From positions 36,086,501 through 36,150,500 of the forward strand of contig JAWZYU010000006.1 of assembly GCA_038380435.1 (NCBI GenBank): DNA of 64,000 nucleotides, given 5' to 3'. Shown here one piece after another: positions 11,313 to 21,789 of this stretch. Position numbers and translations under genes: made by a program. Every line of letters begins with the position of its first letter. The stretch's first letter is position 1. Under the pieces are notes generated by a model that saw nothing but the letters and a program-made list of their open reading frames with translations, did not search any database and was not told where the DNA came from. This DNA comes from Ryuthela nishihirai. Its lineage: Eukaryota > Arthropoda > Arachnida > Araneae > Heptathelidae.

Positions 11313-11815
11313 CAGTGGTTCCCAACCCATGGGTCACAACCCCAAATGGGGTCGTGAAGGGTTTTCTGTGGGGTCGCCAGTCAGTGGTGAGCTATGGAAA
11401 TTTAAAAAAGAGAAAAAATATCACGTCATCAGGTTTTGCACAGAGATTTGTTTGCGTAAACGTGTAACGATCTTTTTCGTTCGTCGTGTTAGCTTGTTGT
11501 TGAGGTTCAAGTTCATGCGCAGTTCGGTGATTGGCTCTACGGAATGCGGGAATAAAGAATAAATGTAGAGAATGACATGAGGTTGGTATTAACGAAAACT
11601 CAACCGCGAATTTTTAAACTTGTTAATGAGTTACAATTTCAATCATCGCATTAAATATGTCGTAAGTTAACATTAATTTGAATTATACTGAAAAATCTAT
11701 TTTCGATGTGTTTTCATTTACCCTATTAAAAAGCCTATTTTTAATGTATCGGGGTCGCGAGTCACTTTGCCTCTATCAAATGGGGTCACGACTCGAAAAA
11801 GGTTAGGAACCGCTG
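11313..11815. mobile_element. Non-autonomous hAT-type transposon (503 bp)
   Basis: The termini are inverted repeats. The left end reads CAGTGGTTCCCAACC and the right end, in reverse complement, CAGCGGTTCCTAACC, followed inside by similar GGGTC-type sequence. The element is flanked by an 8-bp target duplication, TTTTAAAT (11,305-11,312) and TTCTAAAT (11,816-11,823), with one mismatch. CAGNGG-type ends plus 8-bp TSDs are the hallmark of hAT transposons. There is no transposase frame, so it is a MITE-like derivative. Confidence 0.85.
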
Positions 11816-11823
11816 TTCTAAAT

Positions 11824-12110
11824 CAATGGTCTGCAAAGGATCTTCAACCATTGGACTTCAGTGTGCAATATTCACATGAAAACTGAAGATTCATTTATAG
11901 CTATTCCACAGTATCTAGGGTTCGAAATGAAGGAATGCCATATTAAATGGTTTTTGTAAATAATTGAAAATGGCTATGATGGCTGAGTGTAAATATATGT
12001 TAATATTTTTCAACGCTTGTAGAACTTTACTGTCCAAAAAAAAAAACGTATTCTACAGGTTGCACAATAAGTTCCTTTAAAGTAATGCGCAGAGCCTCTA
12101 CTTCAGCACT
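11824..12110. other. Non-coding flank, nothing recognised
   Basis: AT-rich sequence between the hAT element and the ~70-bp direct repeat. A short poly-A tract sits at about 12,037. Confidence 0.4.
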
Positions 12111-12180
12111 GAAGAGGTTATGGGTACCCATGTACCTGGTACTCTAAGAAATGAATGTACGATCTACGAGATTCCTCATT
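12111..12180 (+). repeat. ~70-bp direct repeat, left copy (flanks Jockey-like LINE)
   Basis: It starts GAAGAGGTTATGGGTACCCA and ends GATCTACGAGATTCCTCATT. The right copy is at 17,520-17,588. The two differ mainly in the middle (about 12,146-12,161). The repeats bracket the Jockey-like LINE, so they may be an aged, unusually long target-site duplication or copies of an older repeat. The core GGGTACCC is palindromic. Confidence 0.75.
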
Positions 12181-12480
12181 GAATGAATGGGAGCTCTGAC
12201 TTCAAACAGTCATGTGTTTTCGCATCGCTCCTGGATTACTTCTAGTATTCGTTATTAGCTAATTCTTTACTTAACTTTCTACTAGCCTTAGGCGAGATTG
12301 GTTTAAAATCCCAGTGGAGCCTTTGGCAGGAAGTTTAGCCAGAATAGCTTAAACTTTTACTTAAACTGTTAGCTTTCTAGATAGCCTTCCAGATTAATTT
12401 TCTCCATGTCTGAATAAAGCTGACTTTTGGATTATTTAACACCACTTCAACACTATTTCAATAAGTATAAGTACGAGTCA

Positions 12481-12625
12481 ATAGCCGACCTGATTTGGCC
12501 GCTGTCAGTATTGGAAAAGTACCTGCCAATAGCCGACTTAGCGTTGGCCGATATTGGCATCGGAATAGTACGTACTGATAGCCGAATCTTGGTTGGCCGC
12601 TGTTGATTCCGAAATATACATTTTA
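12481..12625 (+). repeat. Three imperfect ~48-bp tandem repeats in LINE leader
   Basis: Units begin with ATAGCCGA at 12,481, 12,529 and 12,578, and each is followed by GGCCG about 14-19 nt later. The period is 48-49 bp. Tandem monomers in a LINE 5'UTR often carry promoter function; that role is inference here. Confidence 0.75.
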
Positions 12626-13036
12626 AAGTAAGTTTACACACTTCAAATCCTCCGTTGAAGTATTATCTCCCGTTTATTTTAACTTTAAGTCGTTGTATTT
12701 ACCGATTCTAGTCGCTACTAAAATTTATTGTTTAAAATTTTTCTCATTTGTTGTTAGTCTTAAAAAACCAACTATTTAAACTGATTTTATAACTTGTTCT
12801 GAGTTTTAGTAATTGTAGGCAGATTCTCTGGTATTTTACAGAAATCTGTTCTATTTCATTCCGTCTGTACTGATTTTGACAGTTATAACTGCCATTTTTA
12901 TACTTCGAAATTTTTGAATTATTTGCATATTTGTATGTAAATTTAATTCTTTTTCTTTAACTTATATCTTTTTTACCATTATTTCATTGTTTTTATATTA
13001 CTTCGAGTTTGATATTTCAAATTCTTAAAGCTCAAA

Positions 13037-14583
13037 ATGTCAAGTTCTGACAAAATGGATTTATCTGTCCCGGTCCTGACAGAGAGCTTTTCTGCCAGTA
13101 ACGTCATTACGGACCACTCAGAGACCTGTGAAAGCCAAGTCTCTGTTGATTCTTCACATTTGACTTATAGTGCACAAATTTGCACTTTCCTATCGGAGAA
13201 AAACAGATTACTCTATGATTTTAATTTTACTATTTCTCATATTCCTGCTATGAAAGATTTACATTGCATTTTACCTGATGAACGAGTCAGATTTAACGAT
13301 GCTATATTAGAGAGATTCTATATAGAAAAAGACAAATGAACATGTCTGCTCCGGCCAATGCTCTTCACAAATTATTGTTTTGGAGGGCATTCAAGGAATC
13401 AATTCTGCCCCAAAGCATGGGTTAGATTTATTGCAAGATGCAGCCAAAATTGCCAATAAACCCAAAAAGAAGGGTCTTGGAAAACATTCCAAAAAGGGGC
13501 ACAAGAGGACCTTGTCCCCAGTCATCGATTCTGTATATGCCTCTAAGACCAAATTTTCAGGCTTAGAGGAGGAATATTTGGATACACCAGCTACCGAAAT
13601 GGAAGCTACAGAATCCATTTCTGTTTCTAACGAAATTAAAAATAATAAGGGAAAAATTCCCCCTATCGTTATTCGCTCTCCCAAGAACTGGATGAGCACA
13701 CACAAAGAACTAACTAAAATTGCTGTTGAGGCATTTACTGCCAAGACCTCTGGCGAAACAGTCAGATTACAAACCAGATGACTATAGGTCATTTGTTCGA
13801 TTCTTCGAAGCCTCAAAACCAATTCAACACCTACAAATTAAAAGAAGAAAGAATCTCGGGGTAGTCATTAAAAATCTACCCCATGACATAACTTCTGACG
13901 ACGTGCATACTGCTCTAGTTGACTTGGGCTTTACAGTCATAAAAATCTCACAGATGAGACGTGGCAAAGACAAAAGCCTGATCCCTGAATTACCTAAAGA
14001 CACAACCAATAAAAAGATATACGATATAACTGACCTCTTCCATCTGAAGATTCACATCGAGAGTTACAGAAATAAGAAAACTCCGACACAGTGCCATAAT
14101 TGCCAGCGTTATGGCCATTCACAAAGTGGATGCTTTAATCATCCACGCTACGTGAAATGCGCTGGAAGTCACGTAACGAAGGACTGCCTTAGAAAAAAGG
14201 ATGAAAGTCCGCCTAAATGCGCCAATTGTGGCCTTGGCCATACGGCCAATTACAAAGGCTGTTCTTACTATCCTACCAAGGAGATTGTGACAACTCCAAA
14301 GGAAAAAACTAACACTGCTCCCCCTTCAAAGACTGTTAGTACTCCTGTCACACCCGGATTATTTTACTCAAGTGTTGCTGCGAAAAGCGCACCTGCTCCC
14401 AAACCCATTGGTAAAGAAAAACCTTTACCTAAGAGAAAGCATCCAACTGCCGTACCTCCTGCGCCAGGTACTTCTACAAGCGAGCAGTTTGAATCAACCA
14501 TCTTAAACGATCTGAAGGAAATCTTTTTGATCTTCAAAAATCTGAATGTCTCCAATATTTTATTAATGGCTGTCATTAATTAA
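13037..14583 (+). pseudogene. Jockey-like LINE ORF1 (gag-like, CCHC zinc knuckles)
   Basis: ORF1 encodes the nucleic acid-binding protein of the element. It can be read through three frame segments, 13,037-13,339, 13,380-13,781 and 13,720-14,583, so there are at least two frameshifts. The N-terminus (MSSSDKMDLSVPVL) is Ser/Glu-rich and the centre is basic (KKKGLGKHSKKGHKR). The last segment has an RRM-like KNLGVVIKNLPHDIT stretch. The knuckle array is CHNCQRYGHSQSGC, then KCAGSHVTKDC (first Cys missing, reads Val-Lys-Cys), then CANCGLGHTANYKGC. The C-terminus is Pro/Thr/Ala-rich. This RRM-like plus knuckle architecture is typical of Jockey and related ORF1 proteins. Confidence 0.8.
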
Positions 14584-14669
14584 TGAATATCAGAATGCCA
14601 ACGGCCTTATAGGCAAACTCACAGTTGGGCTAAAAGCGTTCGACTATTTACTCTCTTCGCTGTCCTCAA

Positions 14670-17319
14670 ATGGAGCACCACTGTAAAAAGAACCATCTCA
14701 AGTTTTTTTATTGGAATGCGAATGGCATTCTCAACGATTTATGGGAGTTCAGTCACTTTTTGACTAACTCCCAAGCTGATATTGTCCTTTTTCCCAAGCT
14801 GATATTGTCCTTTTTCCCAAGCTGATATTGTCCTTTTGGGCGAAACGCACCTTAGGGCTTCTGAGAATCTGAAGTTTCCTAATATTGAGGTCTACAGATC
14901 GGATCGACAGCATAACAGAGGTGGAGGTACTGCTGTTATCATCAAGAGATCCATCAAACAGCATCGTTTACAAACTGTAAACTTCTATACGTTGGAGGTT
15001 ACTGCTATTGCAGTCGACTATATCCTTTTTGGAAATCTGAATATATATGCGGCATATAAACCTCCGAATTCTGATATTATTTTGAATGATTTCAAAATAA
15101 TTTTTAATACCAGTACTCCTACAATTTTAGCAGGAGACTTAAACTCAAAAAATGTTACCTGGAACTCCAGATCTTGTAACAAAAATGGAAAAATTCTTTT
15201 AGACTATGCCACAGCCAAGGGCATTATTGTAGATGCTCCCAGTGAGCCCACATTTTATCCTTACAACTCCATGCACCGACCATATATACTTGATCTGGTC
15301 ATGTTCGGTAATTTTTTACTATATTATGACCTCTGTGTTCATGAAGTTTTGAACTCTGACCATTTACCAGTCTGCCTGACTCTTTTCTCGTCTGTCATCC
15401 TTGTCCCAGACGATTTTAGAGTCGTAAACTGGGAACTCTTTAAAACTACAGTCAACGGATAAGTCTCCGGATCCTGTAATCCTCTATCTCTCAGGAGGAT
15501 TGAAGATACAATTATCACCTTTACTGATCTTTTGAATCAATCTAGAATTAATGCCAGCACCATTCATAAACCTCGTACGGATTTCTACATTCTTCCCAGA
15601 TTTCTTTCTCTTCTTGTCATAGAGAAAAATAGAGCTAGGCATAAATGGCAAAGATCGAGAGATGCTCGTGACAAAAATGCCTACTATGCACTTAAGATAG
15701 AAGTAAGACGAGAGTTTTCGGATTACCGAGGTCTTAGAACAAGAAGATTACCTCACTCTCTACAAGTGATGGCTCCATCTGGAAAATCATTAAGACCTTA
15801 AAGAATCCTTTTGTTAACTACCCCCTCATCCATGGAAAAGATGGGTTATGTTACAATGAGGATGATAAATGAGAAGCTTTTGCGAATGCCCTTGAGATCC
15901 AGTTTCAAGAAAATTCTGATCTGTCCAACGATAACACCTGTGACAAAGTGGAGGAAACTGTTTTCCGTTTCTCTCAAGTGGACAGATCCAGAATTCATTT
16001 TACATCTCCACCTGAACTGACTCAGGTAATCCGCAAACTGAAACTCAATAAGGCTTCAGGTCCTGATGATATATCCAACAGGATGCTGAAGAACCTTCCG
16101 ATAAAAGCTATCACGCATCTGTGCAACATTTACAATTTCCTTCTCCGGCATCACATCTTTCCGGAGGTCTGGAAGAATGCTTACGTTAGGCTCATCCACA
16201 AACCGGGTAAGGACCCATCCTTAGCTGACAGCAATCGATCTATAAGTCTTCTATCCTGTTTGGGGAAGTTGTTTGAGCGAATTTTGCTCAATTGACTGGA
16301 TGAATTCCTTTTAAACCATCCTATCCTGCCTGAGTCACAGTTTGGATTCAGACGTAAAAGATCGACTCAGCATCAAATCCTCAGAGTAGTGGAGACTATC
16401 GCTGAGGTTCTGAATAAAAAGGAAATTGTTGCTGCCGTTTTTCTAGACGTGGCCAAGGCTTTTGACCGCTTCTGGATGGACGGTCTCATCTATAAACTGA
16501 TCAAGATTAGAATTCCTTCGGGCCTGACTGGTATCCTTCAATCTTAAACTTTCAGATAGAACCTTCCAGGTTCGCATCAAATCCTCTACTTCCACAAAGT
16601 GAGTGGTGGCCGCTGGAGTCCCACAAGGCTCTCTCCTAGGCCCCACTCTCTTCTTATTGTACCTATTTGACATCCCTTCTTTTGACCAGATTGTCATTGC
16701 CCAGTATGCCGATAATATTGTACTCCTCTCCCCTTCCTTGGGAGTTGAGTATGCAATTAGAAGATTCCAGAATTGTTTAGATGAGTTAAGATTCATGGTA
16801 TGATACTTGGAAATGAAAATCAATTCTGACAAGAGTAACGCCATACTTTTTAGTGGCAAGAGGATCAATAACCCTCAGACTACTTTTTATGGATACATCA
16901 GATGGCAAGACACTGTCAAATACCTTGGAGTCACCTTGCACAAGAAACTGAAATGGGATCCCCACATTCATGGGATCATAACTAAGGTGAACACCGTCCG
17001 ATGTCAGCTGGGACCTCTTCTCAGAAGGAACTCCGTCCTTTTGATTGACCACAAGCTTTTGCTCTACGACATGGTCATACGTCCCATTATTTCCTATGCT
17101 TCCCCTATTTGGGCGAACACTACTGCAACCAATATACACAAGATTCAGATCTTGCAGAACAAGATCTTGAGATGTGCGGTCGATGACCCTTGGTTTGTAA
17201 CGAAAGACAAATCCATAAAGATCTGGGCATCGACCATATTTACTCTTATATCAAGTTTTTATAACGTCGTTTGTTTGAAGCTGTTCAAAGCAATCCACAT
17301 GGAATTATTTCTTGCTTAG
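14670..17319 (+). pseudogene. Jockey-like LINE ORF2 (endonuclease and RT)
   Basis: Start at ATG 14,670 gives FFYWNANGIL, the usual Jockey opening. A 23-bp triplication at 14,770-14,838 then breaks the frame. Downstream the endonuclease continues with GETHLRASE, LAGDLNSKNV and LNSDHLPV (14,836-15,462) to a stop. RT segments follow at 15,948-16,295 (NKASGPDDISNRML, FPEVWKNA), 16,310-16,540 (FGFRRKRSTQHQ), 16,603-16,803 (GVPQGSLLGPTLFLLY) and 16,807-17,319 (VKYLGVTLHKKLKW). The catalytic YADD motif reads YADN (16,705-16,716), which would abolish polymerisation. Several frameshifts and stops separate the segments. No RNase H domain is seen. Confidence 0.82.
14770..14838 (+). repeat. 23-bp unit repeated three times inside LINE ORF2
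   Basis: Units start CCCAAGCTGATATTGTCC at 14,770, 14,793 and 14,816. The undamaged frame would need only one copy (Ser-Gln-Ala-Asp-Ile-Val-Leu). The two extra copies add 46 bp and shift the frame. This looks like a replication-slippage scar. Confidence 0.85.
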
Positions 17320-17519
17320 TCGACTACAATCATGAAGTCATAAATAGTTAAAAAAGGCCTAAAATGATGGCTTTCAGCAAAGATTGTCATCCATTTTTGC
17401 TCTCTTCTGCATCCTTACTGTTTTTCTGTTGATCTTTATTGCACTTTGGGTCCCACCATTGGTGGTTTATTTTACTATGTTGTGTTTACACTGATGCCAA
17501 CTAGACACATATTCAGATG

Positions 17520-17588
17520 GAAGAGGTTATGGGTACCCATGTACCTGGTACTCTGAAAATTAATAAATGATCTACGAGATTCCTCATT
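17520..17588 (+). repeat. ~70-bp direct repeat, right copy
   Basis: Matches 12,111-12,180 with changes in the middle. Its last 11 bp (GATTCCTCATT) are also the first bases shared by PolB copy A and the end of copy B, so the PolB unit may start within this repeat. Confidence 0.75.
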
Positions 17589-17675
17589 CTGTTGTCAGAC
17601 GTTGACAGTGACGGTTCTCTGCTGCTGCGTCTCCGTGATTTTTTCAACTGCTAGAAGCCAATAGTCCTCGTGTTG

Positions 17676-17682
17676 TATAAAT
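17676..17682 (+). promoter_or_regulatory. TATA box of PolB copy A
   Basis: TATAAAT followed directly by TCAGT, a sequence like the arthropod initiator TCAGT, about 35 nt upstream of ATG 17,711. The TATAAAT sequence is kept in copies B and C. Confidence 0.55.
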
Positions 17683-17710
17683 CAGTTATTTTTCAAGTCA
17701 CTGCTACATA

Positions 17711-20700
17711 ATGTATCCATGCGATATACGTGAGAAGGTTTTCATTCATCAGACCCATCTCATTCGTCATAAGAGAAATCATGATGGAAATAACCTCTTT
17801 AAGTGCTCTAAATGCGAATTGACATTTTCAAGGAGAGATGATGTCCGACGTCATGAGTTATCTCACACCTCCAGAAAAACCTACAAATGTGAAGAATGTG
17901 CCATGGAGTTTGGAAGAAAAGACAATCTTTTACGACATCAAAGAAAGCCACACAATAATAAGCGAAAACGTTCTGAAGATGAAAGGATTCCCCAAAAGAA
18001 ACAAAAACCAGACCCTGAAGATCCCTGCCAGTTTAGAGAAGAAATGAAAAGGACCCTGTCAACACATAAACTGATGGCAACGGAAGAAACATCTGTTGAC
18101 TTCACTTTTTTCCTTGAATCCTCGCGGGAGTCACTTCTAACTCATCTGAAAGAAGAATTAACCTCGAAAGGTAGCATTAAATGGTACCTTGTCGTGCAAG
18201 TGCGCTTCAGGCGAAAAGTCTCCCCTTCTACCTTCGAACACTGTACTCCGTTTTTCCGAAGTAACTGTGTCACAAGTCTTCATAAGTCATCCCTAAACAG
18301 ACAACAATTCAGCATGTAAGAAGATAAAGATCTAATTTGAAGGAGCACATAGTGGATATACACTGGATGTCGTACTCCGCGCTGAAATAAACATTGGAAA
18401 ATATATCCCTACTCCAAGAGAATTACTGTTCAAACACGCTATTGTCAATGTATGTAATTCTGACCAAAAATGTTTTGTCTGGTCTGTTTTAGCCTCTTTG
18501 TATCCTGCCACAGATAATCCACAACGTCCTAACAACTATATGCATTTAGAAGAAAAATTAAATACATCTGGTCTAATATTCCCTGTAACAATAAATCAAA
18601 TATCTAAATTCGAAAAAATGAACAACATTTCTGTCAATGTTTTTGGATACGAGAAAGAAGTGTTCCCGCTCTACATCACACCATTCAGATTTAAAGCGTA
18701 CGCAAATCTACTACTGTTGTCAGCTGATGAAAAGCAGCATTATTGCTCCATTGAAAATATGAGTAGACTTCTCAGTCCTCTCACCAAACATAATGGTGTA
18801 AGTTTCTACTGTGATTACTGCCTACACCGTTTCGCAAATAGATCACTCTTGAAGGATCATATCCCCTATTGTCAAGAACATGGACCCAGTGAGTAGAATT
18901 TCCAACTGAAGAAGAGAAATGGCTGAAATTCCCAAATTTCAACTTTCAGCAGCCCGTTCCATACGTGATTTATGCCGACTTTGAATCATTCCTAGTGCAA
19001 GTGGACACTTGTATGCCTAACCCTGAAAAATCTCACACCATGATCACGGCATATCATGAACCCTGTGGATTTGCATATCTTGTTGTTGGACCTGACGGCT
19101 GCAGCTATAAATCTCCAGTAGTTTATAGAGGTCCTAATGTAGTAGAAGAATTTTTAGAACGTTTGCTTAAAGAAGAAGAAAACATCAAAAATTTACTGTC
19201 GATGATAAAACCAGTGCAACTCTCGAATCATAAAGAGAAACTGTTTCACAACGATACTGACTGTCATATTTGTAAGCGTGCCCTAGGAGCAGATCGTGTG
19301 AGAGATCACGATCATATAACAAGTAAATTCCGAGGAGCAGCCCATAATTCATGTAATCTGAACTTTAAGTTAACCAATAGGATTCCAGTTATCTTTCATA
19401 ACCTAAAGGGATATGACAGCCACCTTATTATGCAAGGAATCGGCAGAATCAAAAATAAGAAGATTAATTGCATTCCTAATAACATGGAAACATACATAGC
19501 CTTCTCCCTGGGAACATTACATTTTATAGACTCCTATCATATTTTAAGCACATCTGTTGAGAAGCTAGTAAATAATTTATCACCAGATGAGTTCCATGTT
19601 TTAAAGGACCACGTTGAACCCGAAAGGCTACACATGGTTTTGAGAAAAGGAGTTTACCCCTATGATTATATCGACAACAGTGAAAAGTTTGAAGAAACAG
19701 TATTACCACCACGTGAAGCATTTTACAACCAACTCACAGAAGAAGCACTAGGGGAAGAAGACTACCCCATGCAATAAGAGTGTGGAATACATTCAACATA
19801 AAAAATCTAGGGTAGTATCATGACTTGTACCTGAAGACTGACGTGCTCCTCTTAGCTGATGTTTTCGAAAGTTTCAGAAAACTATGCATCAGATACTATG
19901 AAATAGATCCCTGTCAATCACAGCTCCTGGATTAGCCTGGCAAGCATGCTTAAAAATGACAAATGTAAATCTTCAGTTCATAAGTGACCCTACAATGTAC
20001 CTTTTCCTGGAAAAAGGCATATGAGGGGGAATTTCTGTGATATGCAATCGTATTAGTACTGCAAACAACAAGTATTTGGACACCTGTGATCTCCAGTTAC
20101 CCTCTAAATACATTATGTACTATGATGCCAACAATCTTTATTAATGGGCAATGTCACAATGCCTCCCTCAAAGCGATTTTCGATGGCTTAATAAAGAAGA
20201 AATAGCAGATCTAGATATTACAGCAGTTGCTGATGATTCGAGTAAAGGGTACACATTGGAAGTTGATTTAGATTATCCAGTTTCTCTGCACGACAAGCAT
20301 AATGATTATCCACTAGCCCCTGAGAAACTTCAGATTACCAGCAGCATGCTGTCACCATATTGTCAAGAGGTTGCCCAAAACCTTGGAATAAATACAAACC
20401 AATCTGTCGTGAAATTAGCCCCAAATCTAAATTCTAAGGAAAAATATGTCCTTCATTATCGAAATCTCAAACAATATTAAGCCTTCGTTATGCAGCCAAC
20501 AAAAATACATCGCGTTAAACCAAAATATAGAATATATAGAATTTAAAACCATATATAGAATATATATAATTTAAAACCATACATAGAATATATAGAATTT
20601 ATAACCATATATAATATTTAATACAGATCAGTGGAAGAAAGCTAGAAACGACTTCGAGAAGGACTTCTTCAAACTGATGAAAAATCAGTTCAATGTTTGG

Positions 20701-21446
20701 AAAAACGATGGAAAATTGGAAAAATCGAGTGAAAATTGAATTGACTCAGAACCCGAAGAGAGTATGTAAACTCGTAGCATCACCTGCTTTTCACGCTTTT
20801 CGTGTTTTTGACAACGACTTCGCATGTGTACAATCAAAGCAAACTAAATTGAAACTCAACAGGCCTATCTATGCTGGTTTCAGTATTCTAGATATTAGTA
20901 AAATATTGATGTATAGCTTTCATTATGATTATATTAGTCCAAAATATGGAGAAAAAGCTAAAGTATACTGATACAGATTCACTGTGTTACGAGCTTCAAA
21001 CCGAGGGCGTGTATGCTGATATGAAAGCCGATATAGATCATTTTGAAACGTCCGACTATCACATAGACCATGTTTTGCATAGTACACATAATAAAAAAGT
21101 ACTAGGGAAATTGAAAGATGAACTTTCAGGAGTACCTATCAAACAATTTGCAGGTCTACGTTCTAAACTGTATTCTCTTCTGAATTTACATGAGGAGAAG
21201 AAGACAGGAAAAGGAGTCCCCAAATACATCGTAAAAAGAACCCTTCGTCACAAGGATTACAGAGACTGCTTTATAAACAAATCACCTTGTCGAGTAGATT
21301 TGACAAGGATTCAAAGCAGCAACCATCATCTTCATACAGTGAAAAGTGTAAAACTCCGTCTGTCACCATTTGATGATAAAAGATATATTTTAGAAAATGG
21401 TTATGACACCCTTTCGTACGGTCACTACAAAACAATGAAAAAATAA
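17711..21446 (+). pseudogene. C2H2-finger / type B DNA polymerase, copy A
   Basis: This would encode a ~1,240-residue protein-primed DNA polymerase fused to an N-terminal C2H2 region. Fingers CSKCELTFSRRDDVRRHELSH and CEECAMEFGRKDNLLRHQRK are visible. The first finger has lost its second Cys (CDIREK; copy B has CDICEK). The polymerase part shows ExoI YADFES, an HNH-like CHICKRAL with RDHDHITSKFRGAAHNSCN, ExoII FHNLKGYDSHL, Exo[16 protein letters not shown], PolA YDANNLY and PolC YTDTDSLCYEL. Lesions are a frameshift before 19,775, TAG 19,813, TGA 20,022, TAA 20,142 (private to A) and further frameshifts at 18.3, 18.9, 20.5-20.7 and 20.9 kb. The PolB motif region is also damaged. Confidence 0.85.
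20520..20625 (+). repeat. 28-bp AT-rich tandem repeat inside PolB, copy A (~3 units)
   Basis: AACC landmarks at about 20,547, 20,575 and 20,603 give a 28-bp period of sequence like GAATTTAAAACCATATATA. It sits between motifs PolA and PolB of the polymerase and is not a multiple of three. Copies B and C have five units. Confidence 0.8.
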
Positions 21447-21486
21447 TATAACGGAAAAAACGAATGTTTCACTGTGATTTTTTAAT

Positions 21487-21729
21487 TTGTTTGAGCTATT
21501 TATGTATAAAAATATGATAATTTTATCCGAATGTATGCATATAACCCCTGTATATGTAAAAATATTGCTTGTCATTATTATATGTAGACAGCTGTGTGTA
21601 AAACCATTTCCTCTGTTAACCTGCATTTTTTGTAAGCAGTCTGTAAAGTATATCTATAACCAATGTGTAAAAAAGCATCATTGTGAAATGTATAAAACTG
21701 TAAACCAATGGAAAACATTACACGTGTAA
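21487..21729 (+). CDS. Small cysteine-containing ORF downstream of PolB, copy A (80 aa)
   Basis: An 80-codon frame starts 40 nt after the polymerase stop and ends just before the poly(A) signal. The N-terminal half (MFELFMYKNMIIL through ILLVIIICRQL) is hydrophobic and could form one membrane segment. The C-terminal half has CIFCKQ, then C and KKHHC, a possible metal-binding cluster. Copies B and C keep the frame with five amino-acid changes relative to A and no stop. I do not recognise a family. It may be a real second gene or a chance frame in the 3'UTR. Confidence 0.4.
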   Translation: MFELFMYKNMIILSECMHITPVYVKILLVIIICRQLCVKPFPLLTCIFCKQSVKYIYNQCVKKHHCEMYKTVNQWKTLHV

Positions 21730-21762
21730 ACCCACGCATTGTGATTGTATCACTTTGAAATC

Positions 21763-21768
21763 AATAAA
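21763..21768 (+). terminator. Poly(A) signal of PolB copy A
   Basis: AATAAA in TCAATAAAAATTTTAAAATG, 34 nt after the small ORF stop. The same signal is at 24,839-24,844 (minus) in copy B and 33,244-33,249 (minus) in copy C. Confidence 0.5.
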
Positions 21769-21789
21769 AATTTTAAAATGAAATATATG

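Larger units (their letters stand above)
12181..17519 (+). mobile_element. Jockey-like LINE, degenerate
   Basis: Two-ORF non-LTR retrotransposon on the plus strand: a ~0.86-kb leader with tandem repeats, ORF1 (gag-like, CCHC knuckles) and ORF2 (endonuclease and RT, no RNase H seen). The ORF2 opening KFFYWNANGIL, then ADIVL and later GETHLRASE, is the Jockey-clade endonuclease signature. Boundaries are inferred from the flanking ~70-bp repeats. No poly(A) tail is visible at 17,519. Frameshifts, stops and a mutated RT active site show that it is long dead. Confidence 0.75.
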
